From Solimonas fluminis (GTDB taxonomy: Bacteria; Pseudomonadota; Gammaproteobacteria; Nevskiales; Nevskiaceae), in contig NZ_PSNW01000012.1 in assembly GCF_002930645.1 (NCBI RefSeq), forward strand, positions 62,001 to 126,000: a DNA stretch of 64,000 bases, in the 5' to 3' direction. A program made the translations under genes and the position numbers. The first letter of the stretch is position 1; every line of letters starts with the position of its first letter. The notes under the pieces were generated by a model. It had not been told where the DNA came from. It worked only from the letters and a program-made list of their open reading frames with translations, and did no database searches. Positions 1 through 8,640 of this stretch are shown piece by piece.

Positions 1-408
1 TATGCCCATCAGGACTTCACCTCGCTCGGCATGAAGGGCGATCTCTTCGCGGTGGAACTGCCCCCAGGCGAGTATGAATTTTTCAGTTGGAACGTGGTGG
101 GGGGCTCTGCTCATGCAGGACCCGCATCGCATTTCTCGTTGAGGTTCAGTATCCAGCCCGGCAGGATCACCTACATCGGCAACTTTCACTTCACGGAGCT
201 TGCCAACCGAGGACTCGTCGTCACCTCAGCGAGCGTCGACTACTCCCAGCCTTTCGAAAGGGACTGGGCACTGGCACAGAAGAAGTATGCACGGCTGCAG
301 AGCGAATCCGTGGATGTGAACGAATTCAGCCCTCCGGTCTCGGCCATCGGCGGAGCCGGCGGCTACAGCTTTACGCCGACACCCGTTTACTTACCCCCGA
401 CCAAGTAG
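1..408 (+). CDS. Hypothetical beta-rich protein, 5' end cut by window
   Basis: The frame is open from the first base, so the N-terminus lies outside the window; an internal ATG at 31 is not a convincing start. About 135 residues are visible. They alternate hydrophobic and polar residues as in a beta-sandwich, with a PPGEYEF segment and a GRITYIGNF segment typical of small secreted or lipoprotein beta domains (carboxypeptidase-regulatory-like), and the tail is rich in Gly and Pro. I do not recognise the family with certainty. Its last 18 bases overlap the 3' end of the convergent glutaredoxin-like gene. Confidence 0.6.
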   Translation, partial: YAHQDFTSLGMKGDLFAVELPPGEYEFFSWNVVGGSAHAGPASHFSLRFSIQPGRITYIGNFHFTELANRGLVVTSASVDYSQPFERDWALAQKKYARLQSESVDVNEFSPPVSAIGGAGGYSFTPTPVYLPPTK

Positions 409-762
409 CTTCTTGAGCTCACCGGACGCCACGAGCTTTTCCAGGTCGCTGGCACCGCCGACGAGCTGGCGCTTGACGAAGACCATGGGGAAGGTGGGCC
501 AGCCGGTCCACAGCTTCAGCGCGTTGCGGCGGCGCCAGGTGTTGAAGTAGCTGCCGTACTCCAGGTACTGGTACTTCAGCCCCGCGGCGTCGAGCAGCTT
601 GCGCGCCTTCTTCGGGCTCGGATTCTGCGCCATGCCGACCACGACGATGTCATGGGCATCCACCGCGGCGGAGACCTCTTCCACGATGTCGCGATGGTTC
701 TGCGCGACGGCCTCGCGCACGGCGGGGTGAATGCGGGATTCGTCGAGGATATGGCGCGGCAT
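391..762 (-). CDS. Glutaredoxin-like protein lacking all cysteines
   Basis: A 123-residue protein starting at MPRHILDESR. The C-terminal 85 residues follow the monothiol glutaredoxin pattern: a beta strand (DIVVVGM), a helix, then W-P-TFPMVFV with the cis-proline, and GGASDLEKL, which corresponds to the glutathione-binding GG-x-D. At the position of the redox motif (CGFS or CPYC in the family) it reads NPSP, and there is no cysteine anywhere in the protein. It therefore cannot do thiol chemistry or ligate an Fe-S cluster through Cys. It may bind glutathione or act as a scaffold, which is inference. A longer in-frame extension upstream runs through the next gene and is rejected. Confidence 0.8.
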   Translation of the reverse strand: MPRHILDESRIHPAVREAVAQNHRDIVEEVSAAVDAHDIVVVGMAQNPSPKKARKLLDAAGLKYQYLEYGSYFNTWRRRNALKLWTGWPTFPMVFVKRQLVGGASDLEKLVASGELKKLLGRG

Positions 763-863
763 GGGTGACTCCGGATGCGTGATGGCGCGCAGTATCGGAG
801 GGCTGCATGCCGGCTGCAATGCTCCAACGCCGGCACGAAACCGTGAGCCGCCGTTCGCGCCGC

Positions 864-1691
864 TCAGGCGCCGCTGCGCTGCAGGAAGGACTCGACGATG
901 GCGTTGACCTCTTCCGGCCGCTCCAGGCCGGCGAGATGGCCGGTGCCGTCCATCACCAGGAATTCGGCGCCCGGGATGGCCTGGGCCATCTCGGTGGTCT
1001 CCGGCACGGGGAAGGTGGGGTCCTCGATGCCGGCCAGCACCAGCACCGGCGTGCGGATGCGACCGAACAGGGCGCGCTGGTCCGGACGCGCCGGCACGAC
1101 GCTGTTCACCGCCCAGTAGACCGATTGCGCATCGATGCGGCGCAGCGCGGCACGGATCTGCTCGGCCACCTGCGGCCGCTCGCGCGCGGTGGTGGGGCCG
1201 ACGAAGGCCTTGATCGCCTTGCCCACGAAGGGACCCCGGAAGCTGCCCAGCAGGCGGACGATCTCCGTGAGGAGGCGGAACTCCAGGCGCTGGCGCAGCG
1301 GCGCGCGAGAGGCCGTGGCGTTCATCAGCACGGCGGCACCGATGCGCTGCGGGTACAGCGCGGCGAAGGTGCCGCCGATCATGCCGCCCCAGGAATTGCC
1401 GACCAGATGGGTCCGGTCGATGCCCAGGGCGTCCAGCACCTGGACGATGCATTGCGCGCATTCCTCGAACGTGAACAGGCGCGTCAAGGGCTCGCTGCCG
1501 CCGTGGCCCGGCGAATCCACCAGGATGACGGTGTGGCTCGGCGCGAAGTGCCGTGCCTGGGCCAGCCACATGGAGCCGTCCATCAGCAGGCTGGGCCAGA
1601 ACAGGATCGCCGGCCCCTGCCCGGCCACGCGCAGGCGCAGGCGGCCCAGCACGGTGGGGATGTAGCGGTCCTGCAGCGTCAGGTCGTTCAT
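864..1691 (-). CDS. Alpha/beta hydrolase
   Basis: 275 residues with the full alpha/beta-hydrolase layout. There is an N-terminal strand pair, a DSPGHGGS turn, the nucleophile elbow GNSWGG at about residue 100, a variable cap of about 80 residues, the acid in GIEDP and the catalytic His in GTGHL. There is no signal peptide, so it is cytosolic. The substrate cannot be read from sequence; the family includes esterases, meta-cleavage product hydrolases and epoxide or dehalogenase relatives. It is divergent from the TetR gene, with a possible operator between them, so the TetR protein may control it. Confidence 0.85.
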   Translation of the reverse strand: MNDLTLQDRYIPTVLGRLRLRVAGQGPAILFWPSLLMDGSMWLAQARHFAPSHTVILVDSPGHGGSEPLTRLFTFEECAQCIVQVLDALGIDRTHLVGNSWGGMIGGTFAALYPQRIGAAVLMNATASRAPLRQRLEFRLLTEIVRLLGSFRGPFVGKAIKAFVGPTTARERPQVAEQIRAALRRIDAQSVYWAVNSVVPARPDQRALFGRIRTPVLVLAGIEDPTFPVPETTEMAQAIPGAEFLVMDGTGHLAGLERPEEVNAIVESFLQRSGA

Positions 1692-1830
1692 GCCGCGCAG
1701 GCTAGCGGCTCGCGGACAAGGCGGGAAATGCGCGTTTTCGATGGGAGGCCATTCGTTTGCTGCATGGTTCCGGTGACACCCCGCCCCAGGCGGGCTTGTA
1801 GGCTGATGCCTATCGACACCAAGGGTGTGC

Positions 1831-1858
1831 GTAACGGAAAATATTGTCACTCCGTAAC
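1831..1858. promoter_or_regulatory. Imperfect inverted repeat, possible TetR operator
   Basis: GTAACGGA and TCCGTAAC face each other across 12 bases, matching at 7 of 8 positions, in an AT-rich patch between the divergent hydrolase and TetR genes. The position suits autoregulation by the TetR protein. There is no experimental support, and the motif is unlike the TTTACAC palindromes further on. Confidence 0.4.
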
Positions 1859-1873
1859 ATTTCAGGGATGAGA

Positions 1874-2509
1874 ATGGTGACCAAGCCGCCGGCCAGGCCA
1901 CGCAAGCGCTCCACCGCCAAGACCGCGGAGACCAAGCGGCCCTATCTCAGCCGCGACCTGCGCCGCCAGACGCTGCTGGAGGTGGCCGCCGGGATCGTGG
2001 AGACGCAGGGCTGGGCCGCGCTGAACATGAGCGCGCTCGCCGAGCGCGGCGGCACCAGCCGCCAGCTGATCTACCAGCATTTCCCCAGCATGGAGAAACT
2101 GCTGGCCGACACCGCCTGGCACATCTTCATGGAAGTGGCCAAGGGCACGACCGATTCGGTGGCCGCCAATCCCGGCAACCTGACCGAGGCGATCAAGTCC
2201 GCCGAGGCCTTCTCGCTGGACCTGCCGACGGGCCGCGGCGATGCGCTGTGGCAGCTGATCGCCGGCACTGCCGGCAGCACGCCGGAGCTGGAGGAGATCC
2301 GCCAGGGCATCCGCAAGCTGATCAGCGGCATCTGGACGCCGGTGGTGCGCAAGGAGCTGGGCATGAACGAGGCGGACGCCAGGGCCTATGCCTGGATGTC
2401 GATCCTGGCGTTCTGGGGCATGCGGCAGCTGGTGCGCGACGGTGAACTCAGCCGGGCACGCGGCGTGAAGCTGTTCAACGGCTTCATGGAACGCGTGGTG
2501 AAGAGCTGA
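1874..2509 (+). CDS. TetR/AcrR family transcriptional regulator
   Basis: 211 residues. After a basic N-terminus comes the TetR DNA-binding domain: helix LLEVAAGIVETQGWAALNMSALAERGG, turn and recognition helix TSRQLIYQHFPSMEKLL. The C-terminal ligand domain of about 140 residues is divergent, as is usual. I chose the ATG at 1874 because AGGG lies six bases upstream; an ATG two codons earlier has no spacing for a ribosome site. It stands next to the DUF1329 gene and is a candidate regulator for that gene and the TTTACAC sites, by inference from position only. Confidence 0.88.
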   Translation: MVTKPPARPRKRSTAKTAETKRPYLSRDLRRQTLLEVAAGIVETQGWAALNMSALAERGGTSRQLIYQHFPSMEKLLADTAWHIFMEVAKGTTDSVAANPGNLTEAIKSAEAFSLDLPTGRGDALWQLIAGTAGSTPELEEIRQGIRKLISGIWTPVVRKELGMNEADARAYAWMSILAFWGMRQLVRDGELSRARGVKLFNGFMERVVKS

Positions 2510-2516
2510 GATTCTT

Positions 2517-2562
2517 CTCCTTCTCCCTCCGGGAGAAGGTGGCGCGAAGCGCCGGATGAGGG
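2517..2562. repeat. REP-like double hairpin
   Basis: Two adjacent perfect hairpins: CCTTCTCCC/GGGAGAAGG with a 3-base loop (2519-2539), then GGCGC/GCGCC with a GAA loop (2541-2553). This resembles the scattered intergenic repeats of high-GC gammaproteobacteria. It lies between the convergent TetR and DUF1329 genes and may also slow transcription. Related CCCCTCTCCC-type hairpins appear near 6360 and 38827. Confidence 0.6.
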
Positions 2563-2626
2563 CCGCGCGCCGCTCCCGGCGCCGCTCTCCCCGGAACCCC
2601 TGCCACTCTCGCTGTGCTTGCCGGGC

Positions 2627-4030
2627 TTACTTCCGCAGCTTGCGGCTCGCCAGGGTCTGCGGACGGAAGTAGTTGTCCTCCAGCTGCAGGCTGAAGTCCG
2701 GGTAGTCATCGCCCGAGAAGCTGGCGGTGACGAAGTAGCGGCCGCTCTGCAGGTCATGGTGCACCTCGGGGCTGCCGCTGGTGACGGGCACGAACGGGAA
2801 GCTGGTGAGATGCGCTTCCTGGAAGCGCCAGAGCTGGTCGCGGTCGTCGTAGCAGTCCACCATCGACACGCTCCAGCTGTCCTCGTCGAGGTAGAACACG
2901 CGGCGGCGGAAGGCGTGGCGCAGTCCGGGCTTGAGCGTGGCTTCCACCACCCAGACGCGGTGCAGCTCGTAGTGCGCCAGCTCCGGGTTGATATGCCCCT
3001 TGCGGATCAGCTTGTCGTAGCTGACGCCGGCACCGAGCACCGGCGTGGAGTTGTAGGGGATGTAGGCCTCGCGCTTGCCCAGCAGCTTCCAGTTGTAGCG
3101 ATCCAGTGCGCCGTTGTACATGTCGGTCTGGTCGTTGAACATCAGGCCATCGGCGGAAGCCTTGGGGTTGTCGTAGCCGACGTTGGGCGCGCGCCGCGTG
3201 CGGCCGAGACCCGGATTGAAGATCCAGGCGCTGCGGCCGCCCTCGGTCTGGTCGGTGGTCTCGTGCACCAGCAGCATCTGTCCGGCGATGCGCTTGGGCG
3301 TCAGCACTTCCTGCAGGTAGTACAGGATGATGCCGTCCTCGATCGGGCTCGGGGCCTTGGGATCGCCGTACTTGAACTTCACGTCCTCGACGATGCGCGC
3401 CAGCTGGTAGCTGCCGTCCTGGGCGACGATGACCTCGTTGTTGAAGCGCCGCACCGCGGAGCCGCGGAACTTCAGCTTGTGGTTCCAGATCACCTCGGCG
3501 CCGCTGCGCGGGAGCGGGAAGGGCACGCCCAGCTTCGCGCCGCTGACCTTGTCGCTGCCCTCCAGCCTGGCCTGCACGGCATTGAGCTTCGTCGCGGCCT
3601 CCACCGCCGCCGGCAGGAAGGCCCCGCGGACGCTGGGGAACACGCGCATCTGCCAGGTGGGGTAGCGCTCGAACATCGCCTTGTGTCCGGCACTGAGCTT
3701 GTCGGCGTGCTGCGCGAGGTTGGCCTTGGTGATGACGAAGCTGGGCTTGTCGGCCGCGCCGTTGGGTGCCAGCGCGCGGGCCAGCGCCGCCGGATCGGTC
3801 CGGCGCAGGCGCTGCAGGTCGTCGTAGGTGAGCTTGAGCTGCTCGGGACGGAAGCGCTTGCTGCCCTCCCAGGCCGGGATCGTGCCGGAGGCATTGGCGG
3901 CGGCTTCCGCCCCTGCGGGGGTCAGCACGCTCCCCAGCTTCGCCGCCTCCGCCTCCGGTACGCCCGCCCCCGCCAGCGCCGGCCACAGCGCCAGCATTCC
4001 CGCCCCCAACGTCGTACGGATTCGCCGCAT
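2627..4030 (-). CDS. DUF1329 family periplasmic protein
   Basis: 467 residues. The N-terminus MRRIRTTLGAGMLALWPALAGAG is a signal peptide, so the protein is exported. The body matches DUF1329 (a LolA/LolB-like lipoprotein-carrier fold): conserved stretches include IPAWEG, NNEVIVAQDG, RRAPNVGYD, MYNGALDRYNWKLLGKRE and IPYNS. Family members are usually encoded beside DUF1302 proteins and often near RND/MMPL exporters, and are thought to handle hydrophobic molecules at the outer membrane; the true substrate is unknown. I chose the start with GGGGGAG just upstream; two further ATGs upstream would put the operator region inside the gene. It is divergent from the DUF1302 gene across the twin palindromes at 4072-4102. 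Confidence 0.88.
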   Translation of the reverse strand: MRRIRTTLGAGMLALWPALAGAGVPEAEAAKLGSVLTPAGAEAAANASGTIPAWEGSKRFRPEQLKLTYDDLQRLRRTDPAALARALAPNGAADKPSFVITKANLAQHADKLSAGHKAMFERYPTWQMRVFPSVRGAFLPAAVEAATKLNAVQARLEGSDKVSGAKLGVPFPLPRSGAEVIWNHKLKFRGSAVRRFNNEVIVAQDGSYQLARIVEDVKFKYGDPKAPSPIEDGIILYYLQEVLTPKRIAGQMLLVHETTDQTEGGRSAWIFNPGLGRTRRAPNVGYDNPKASADGLMFNDQTDMYNGALDRYNWKLLGKREAYIPYNSTPVLGAGVSYDKLIRKGHINPELAHYELHRVWVVEATLKPGLRHAFRRRVFYLDEDSWSVSMVDCYDDRDQLWRFQEAHLTSFPFVPVTSGSPEVHHDLQSGRYFVTASFSGDDYPDFSLQLEDNYFRPQTLASRKLRK

Positions 4031-4071
4031 GTCTCCCCCAAGCCCGCCGCGGCGCATGGCTTGCGCCTGTA

Positions 4072-4102
4072 TTGACATGGTGTAAACTTTACACCGTGTA
4101 AA
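4072..4102. promoter_or_regulatory. Twin 15-bp operators in the DUF1329/DUF1302 divergent promoter (site A)
   Basis: TTGACATGGTGTAAA (4072-4086) and the perfect 7-1-7 palindrome TTTACACCGTGTAAA (4088-4102) sit end to end. Their inner halves also form GGTGTAAA-C-TTTACACC. TTGACA at 4072 can serve as a -35 for the plus-strand gene, with TGTAAA as a weak -10 at a long spacing, so a bound protein would cover the promoter. The same motif occurs at 9798 and 27581. Confidence 0.65.
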
Positions 4103-4171
4103 TCTCGCGTCAAGACCCCGGTCCACCGGGGCTGCGGCAGACCTGCCGCCGGCGCCCGAGGGAGGAGACGG

Positions 4172-6316
4172 ATGAGGCAAACGGCATTCCTGGCGGCGCT
4201 GTGCCTGGCGCTGCCCGCGCAGGCGGTGGACTTCGAGTGGGGGCCGGTCAGCGGCGCGCTCAACACCCGCCTGTCCTTCGGCGCCGCCCTGCGCGTGCAG
4301 GACCGCGACGAGCGCGTCCTGGGCAAGCTCAACGTGCCCGGCCAGCAGGACCTCTGCGTGGCGGACGACTGCCAGTCCGCCAGCGGCGACCCCGCGCCCA
4401 ACCAGCGCCTGGTGGACGCGCGCGGCAGCTTCTCCGGCGTCAACGAGGACAACGGCAACCTCAACTACGACCAGGGCGACTTCACCGCCGCCATCTTCCA
4501 GCTGCGTCCCAAGCTGGAGGTGGTCTGGGACGACTGGCAGTTCCAGGCCTCGGCGCTGTTCTTCCACGATGCCGTCAACAGCGGCTTCGATGAAACCCAC
4601 AACGACACGCGCTTCCAGCCGCGCCACTCGCGGCGCAACGGCGACGTGGAGGAGCTCTTTGCCAGCGGCTACCGCCTGGGCAACCTGTTCGTGTCGCGCA
4701 GCTTCGAGCTGGGAGAGCAGGAGCTGCTGGTCAAGATCGGCAACCAGGTGCTGAACTGGGGCGAGGCCAACCTGGTACAGTTCAATACGCTGGCGGAGAT
4801 CAGCCCGCTGGATGCGCCGGTGCTGGGCATGCCGGGCTCGGAGCCCAGCCAGCTGCAGCTGGCGGTGCCGCTGGCGGTGGCCTCTCTCACGCTGACCGAG
4901 TCGCTGGCGCTGGAGGCGGTGTACCAGCTGCGCTGGCGCGGCGCCAAGCTGCCGGCCAGCGGCAGCCTGCTGTCCTTCAGCGACATCGCCGGCGGCGGCG
5001 ATTACGCCATCACCGGCTTCGGCAACTTCAGCGAGGACCCGGACAAGCAGTTCTCCCCCGCCGGCCTGGTATCGCTGGTGTCGCAGTCCACCCGCACCAT
5101 CCGCATCCCCGATGCCGACTTCGGCGCGCCGCGCGACGACGGGCAGTACGGCCTGCGCCTGAACTATCTCGCCGACTGGCTCAACAACGGCACCGAACTG
5201 GCCTTCCACTACCTGCGCTACCACAGCCGCTATCCCTTGCTGAGCGGCTACGCCGCCGACGCGAGCTGCACGCGCGATTCGCCGGGCGGCGGCTTCGCCG
5301 GGGCCTTCCTGGCCTGCCTGGGCTTCAATGCGCCGATCAATCCGCTGGGCCGCGAGCCGCTGCCGGTGGATACCGCGCGCCTGTTCCTGGACTACCCCGA
5401 GGACATCGACCTGTTCGGCATCAGCTTCAATACCAATGTCGGCGACTGGGCCTTCTCGGGCGAGTACAGCTTCCGCCCCAACCAGCCGTTGCAGGTACTG
5501 CAGTCCGACGTGCTGTTCACGGTGCTGGGCACCGCCTTCCCGGCTGAGGACATTCCCATCGGCGCCGCGACGCTGTCGGACCCCAGCCTGCTGGCCGGGC
5601 TGCCGTCGGCGCTGGCACCGGCGCTGCAGGGACTGCAGGCGGGCCTGGGCGCCCTGCTGCCGGCCGGGGCGCTGTTCACGCTCCCCGGCGAGGACAATGC
5701 CGTGCCGGACTATCTCTCGCGCTACCGCGGCGTCAGCATCGAGCCCGGCGACTACGTGGCCGGCTACGAGCGACAGAAGGTCTCGCAGCTCTCCCTGACC
5801 GGCATCCGCAGCTTTGCCGACAACCCCTTCGGCGCCGCGCAGGTGTTCTGGGTGATCGAGGGCGCCGCGCTGATGGTGCACGACATGCCGGAGCGGGGGG
5901 AGCTGTACTTCGAGGGAGCGGGCGACCGTACGCATCCCTCCGCGGGTGCCGACGGCAGCGGCACGCCGGACGGGCAGCCCGATACCCGGCACATCAACCC
6001 GACGCAGATGCGCAGCGGCTTCGGCGACGACTTCGCCTGGGGCTACCGCAGCCTGCTGCGCTTTACCTACAACGAGCTGCCGGGCAACGTCGCGCTCTAC
6101 CCGACCTTCCTGTGGCTGCACGACGTGAAGGGCATCTCGCCGGCACCGATCATCAATTTCATCGAGGGACGCAAGGTGCTGGTCAGCAGCCTGATGGCGG
6201 AGTTCGAGGACGACTGGACCGCGGGCATCAGCTACCAGGTCTTCACCGGCGGCGGTACGCATCACCGGCTGCGGGACCGCGACAACGTGTCGGTGTATGT
6301 GGCGAAGGTTTTCTGA
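4172..6316 (+). CDS. DUF1302 family outer-membrane protein
   Basis: 714 residues with a cleavable signal peptide (MRQTAFLAALCLALPAQA). The mature protein begins VDFEWGPVSGALNTRLSFGAALRVQ, the usual DUF1302 opening, and continues with alternating beta-strand segments ending in the typical YVAKVF aromatic C-terminus of outer-membrane barrels. GNQVLNWGEANL is another family hallmark. Length matches the family. A GGAGGAG ribosome site precedes the ATG. DUF1302 and DUF1329 proteins are known to co-occur in hydrocarbon- and sterol-using bacteria, and a role in passage of hydrophobic compounds is inferred. No RND exporter is present in this window. Confidence 0.9.
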   Translation: MRQTAFLAALCLALPAQAVDFEWGPVSGALNTRLSFGAALRVQDRDERVLGKLNVPGQQDLCVADDCQSASGDPAPNQRLVDARGSFSGVNEDNGNLNYDQGDFTAAIFQLRPKLEVVWDDWQFQASALFFHDAVNSGFDETHNDTRFQPRHSRRNGDVEELFASGYRLGNLFVSRSFELGEQELLVKIGNQVLNWGEANLVQFNTLAEISPLDAPVLGMPGSEPSQLQLAVPLAVASLTLTESLALEAVYQLRWRGAKLPASGSLLSFSDIAGGGDYAITGFGNFSEDPDKQFSPAGLVSLVSQSTRTIRIPDADFGAPRDDGQYGLRLNYLADWLNNGTELAFHYLRYHSRYPLLSGYAADASCTRDSPGGGFAGAFLACLGFNAPINPLGREPLPVDTARLFLDYPEDIDLFGISFNTNVGDWAFSGEYSFRPNQPLQVLQSDVLFTVLGTAFPAEDIPIGAATLSDPSLLAGLPSALAPALQGLQAGLGALLPAGALFTLPGEDNAVPDYLSRYRGVSIEPGDYVAGYERQKVSQLSLTGIRSFADNPFGAAQVFWVIEGAALMVHDMPERGELYFEGAGDRTHPSAGADGSGTPDGQPDTRHINPTQMRSGFGDDFAWGYRSLLRFTYNELPGNVALYPTFLWLHDVKGISPAPIINFIEGRKVLVSSLMAEFEDDWTAGISYQVFTGGGTHHRLRDRDNVSVYVAKVF

Positions 6317-6359
6317 GGCTTGCCGGCGCTACCGGATTGAGCCTGCAACCGTGGTTTGC

Positions 6360-6381
6360 TCCCCTCTCGCGGGAGAGGGGA
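6360..6381. terminator. Hairpin between convergent genes, possible terminator
   Basis: TCCCCTCTC and GAGAGGGGA form a perfect 9-bp stem around a GCGG loop, in the 71-base gap between the ends of the DUF1302 gene and the convergent GST-like gene. There is no T-run, so it may be a repeat-type stem or an inefficient terminator. Confidence 0.4.
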
Positions 6382-6387
6382 CAACGC

Positions 6388-7380
6388 TCAGCTGAGATAT
6401 TCGATGCACCCGGTGCGCTGCATCACCGGCTCCAGCTCCGCCCGCGCCTCCGCCGGCAGTGCCGCCCACAGGCTGCGGACCTGGCCGTAGCACTTGGCCT
6501 GGTAGGCGAAGGGCTGCTGCGCGTACTCGCGCCCGCGGATCGAAACCCGCAGTTCCGGCTCGCCCTTCTCCAGCGCCGCGGCGTTGGCGCGCAGGAACGG
6601 CAGGTATTCGGCGCCGGCCATCTCCAGCAGGGCCTCGCGCACGGCGGCACCGCGCTCCGGCTTCCATTCGCCCTCCACGCCGGAGGCATCGTCCATCGTG
6701 ATCACCCAGGACTCCACTGCCGGTGCGCGCTCGCGGCAGATTCGCTGCGGCCAGGGGTCGGTAGTGAGCTGCGAGAGCTGGCCGTAGAGGCCGAAGTCCG
6801 CCAGCGAGGGACGGCTGCCGAACAGATACTGCTGGCCGCCGACATGGGGACCGAGAATGTCGAGCAGTCGCGCGTAGCTGGATTCGATCACCGGGGCGTT
6901 CTGCGGCGTGCAGCCGACCATGGCCATGCGGCCGCGCTGGCGATCGTGGAACATCCTGGCGGCCTGGTCATGGGCCTTGCCCGTGGCGGCGGGCAGCGCG
7001 TCGCGCACGATCCAGTGGCTGGCCCAGAGGGCGGTGGCATCCTCGTGCCAGCGGTAATGGAACATCAGCTTGGTCAGCCACTCGTCGGCCATGTCCTCGA
7101 TCAGGTGGCAGACGAAGGCATCGGCTGCGTCCGGCGGGAGGATGGAGCGCCCGGCGTGGCGCTGCTCCAGCAGGTGGGCGGTGGGCGTGGAGTCCACACG
7201 GAACTCGCCGGTCTCCGGCAGCTTCAGCACCGGGATCAGCCGGGGCTTGACCTGCGCGATCTCCGGCAGGGTTTCCGGCGTGCCGGCTTTCCAGATGTGC
7301 GGCAGGCGGCGGTAGCGCAGGATGGCGCGCAGCTTGCGCGAATAGGGCGAAGGATTGCCGCCGTAGATCGTGTAGGTCAT
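6388..7380 (-). CDS. Glutathione S-transferase-like protein (1 of 3)
   Basis: 330 residues. The N-terminal 80 form a thioredoxin-fold GST domain (MTYTIYGGNPSPYSRKLRAI), with the S/Y pair where GSTs activate glutathione, VKPRLIPVLKLP with the cis-proline, and FRVDSTPTAHLL giving the Asp-Ser that binds the gamma-glutamyl group. The helical domain carries SRPSLADFGLYGQ, close to the family N-capping motif. About 100 extra C-terminal residues, beyond the usual 200-220, are shared with the two neighbours. Its ATG overlaps the stop of the next gene upstream by four bases, so the two are translated together. Confidence 0.8.
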   Translation of the reverse strand: MTYTIYGGNPSPYSRKLRAILRYRRLPHIWKAGTPETLPEIAQVKPRLIPVLKLPETGEFRVDSTPTAHLLEQRHAGRSILPPDAADAFVCHLIEDMADEWLTKLMFHYRWHEDATALWASHWIVRDALPAATGKAHDQAARMFHDRQRGRMAMVGCTPQNAPVIESSYARLLDILGPHVGGQQYLFGSRPSLADFGLYGQLSQLTTDPWPQRICRERAPAVESWVITMDDASGVEGEWKPERGAAVREALLEMAGAEYLPFLRANAAALEKGEPELRVSIRGREYAQQPFAYQAKCYGQVRSLWAALPAEARAELEPVMQRTGCIEYLS

Positions 7381-8498
7381 TCGGAGTCCCAGGGTGTTCC
7401 GCTGAAGTAGTAGCGCAGGCGCTGTGCCGCCGTCACCGTTCGCGGCCGGGCCAGGGCGGAGTCGATGGGCGGCAGGTCCGACGCGCTGCGGCGCCGCAGC
7501 AGGCCGCCGATGGCGGGGCCCAGGCGGCGGTCCACCCGCTGCCGGGCCTCGGGCGCCAGCGCCGCGTAGTCGCGCTGCAGCGTGGCCAGGCAGCGCGCGC
7601 GGTAGCGCACCGCCGGCAACTCCGGGTAGGCGATGCCGCCGTACTCGCCCGAGAAGCGCCTGCGGCCCGCCGCGACGGCGGCGGCGTTGTCATGCAGGTA
7701 GGGCAGGTAGGCGGTGCCGATATCGGCGAAAACGCCATCCCAGGCGGGGTCGGAGAAATCGTCGAGTTCCGCGGAACTCCAGTCCTCACTCCCCGAATTC
7801 CAGACACGCGAAACCCAGGCCCAGACCCTCGGCGCCTGGGCTGCCATCAGCGCGGCGGGTCGCGGGTCCTGCGCGTAGTGCCGCAGCATCGGCCCGCACC
7901 AGGCGATATCGACCAGGCTGGGCCGGTCGCCGAGCAGGTAGCGTCGCTTCTCCAGAAGGGCCTCCAGCCAGCCCAGCGCCTGCGGATACAGCGCGGCGAT
8001 AGCGTCGAAGTTGCCGCGCCGCACGCCGTCGCCGCGCAGGAAGATGCGCTGCTGGCGCATGCGGAAGTACAGGGCCATGCCGGCGGCAGGATGGACGGTC
8101 CCGCGCGACAGTTCCTCGCCCAGGCGGCTACCGAGGTAGCGCGCGTTGTCCGGCCAGGCCCAGCGCCAGAACATGGCCGGGCGCCACTGCCATTCGTCGC
8201 AGTAGTCCTCCACCAGGGCGGAGAGGAAGGCCCGACAGGGGTCCGCCGGCAACAGCGGACGCTGCGGGTGCTCGGCATCGAGCCAGCGCAGCAGCGGCGT
8301 GCTGTCGTAGAGCCACAGGCCGTCGTCGCGGCACAGCGCCGGCACCTTCATCCAGCCGGTGTTCGGCAACACCTCGTTCAGCAGAGTGTCGGTGGACACC
8401 GGCACGCGCCCGTAGGCGATGCGCTTGGCACGCAGCGCGCATTCCAGCTTGCCGCTGAAGTAGGAGACGTCGGAGAGGTAGACGCGATAGCGGGTCAT
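7377..8498 (-). CDS. Glutathione S-transferase-like protein (2 of 3)
   Basis: 373 residues, paralogous to the two flanking genes. It opens MTRYRVYLSDVSYFSGKLECALRA (the YFSGK replaces SPYSRK), keeps the proline in MKVPAL and the D-S pair in LYDSTPLLRWL, and has DRPSLVDIAWCGP in the helical domain followed by a long C-terminal extension. The change at the catalytic Ser/Tyr/Cys site leaves open whether it conjugates glutathione. It is the first gene of a two-gene unit with gene 1 and is preceded by a REP-like pair rather than a TTTACAC site, so it may be read through from gene 3 upstream. Confidence 0.75.
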   Translation of the reverse strand: MTRYRVYLSDVSYFSGKLECALRAKRIAYGRVPVSTDTLLNEVLPNTGWMKVPALCRDDGLWLYDSTPLLRWLDAEHPQRPLLPADPCRAFLSALVEDYCDEWQWRPAMFWRWAWPDNARYLGSRLGEELSRGTVHPAAGMALYFRMRQQRIFLRGDGVRRGNFDAIAALYPQALGWLEALLEKRRYLLGDRPSLVDIAWCGPMLRHYAQDPRPAALMAAQAPRVWAWVSRVWNSGSEDWSSAELDDFSDPAWDGVFADIGTAYLPYLHDNAAAVAAGRRRFSGEYGGIAYPELPAVRYRARCLATLQRDYAALAPEARQRVDRRLGPAIGGLLRRRSASDLPPIDSALARPRTVTAAQRLRYYFSGTPWDSE

Positions 8499-8524
8499 GA
8501 GCTTGCAGAGGCTGCGCGGAAAGT

Positions 8525-8617
8525 CCGTTCGCGCTGAGCCTGTCGAAGCCCGGGCGTGCTGCCCCGCCCGCAGTCACCTGGTTGCCGCCCACCTTTCGAC
8601 AGGCTCAGGGCGAACGG
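8525..8617. repeat. Inverted pair of REP-like units
   Basis: CCGTTCGCGCTGAGCCTGTC... (8525-8548) and its near reverse complement CTTTCGACAGGCTCAGGGCG... (8593-8617) face each other across 44 bases in the gap between two GST-like genes. The same core, GTTCG-n-CTGAGCCTGTCGA, recurs at 23359-23391 and 48099-48206. It is a palindromic repeat widespread in proteobacterial intergenic DNA. Confidence 0.75.
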
Positions 8618-8640
8618 CAACTCTGCGACCTGCCGGGACC

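Noticed and set aside
2618-4075. Long plus-strand open frame opposite the DUF1329 gene
   Set aside because: It is rich in Arg, Ala, Gly and His with no domain, as expected of an antisense frame in very GC-rich DNA; the opposite strand has a clear DUF1329 protein.
2627-6265. Single 1212-residue protein joining antisense DUF1302 sequence to DUF1329
   Set aside because: The extra N-terminal 700 residues are the antisense of the DUF1302 gene; a signal peptide and ribosome site mark the true start at 4030.
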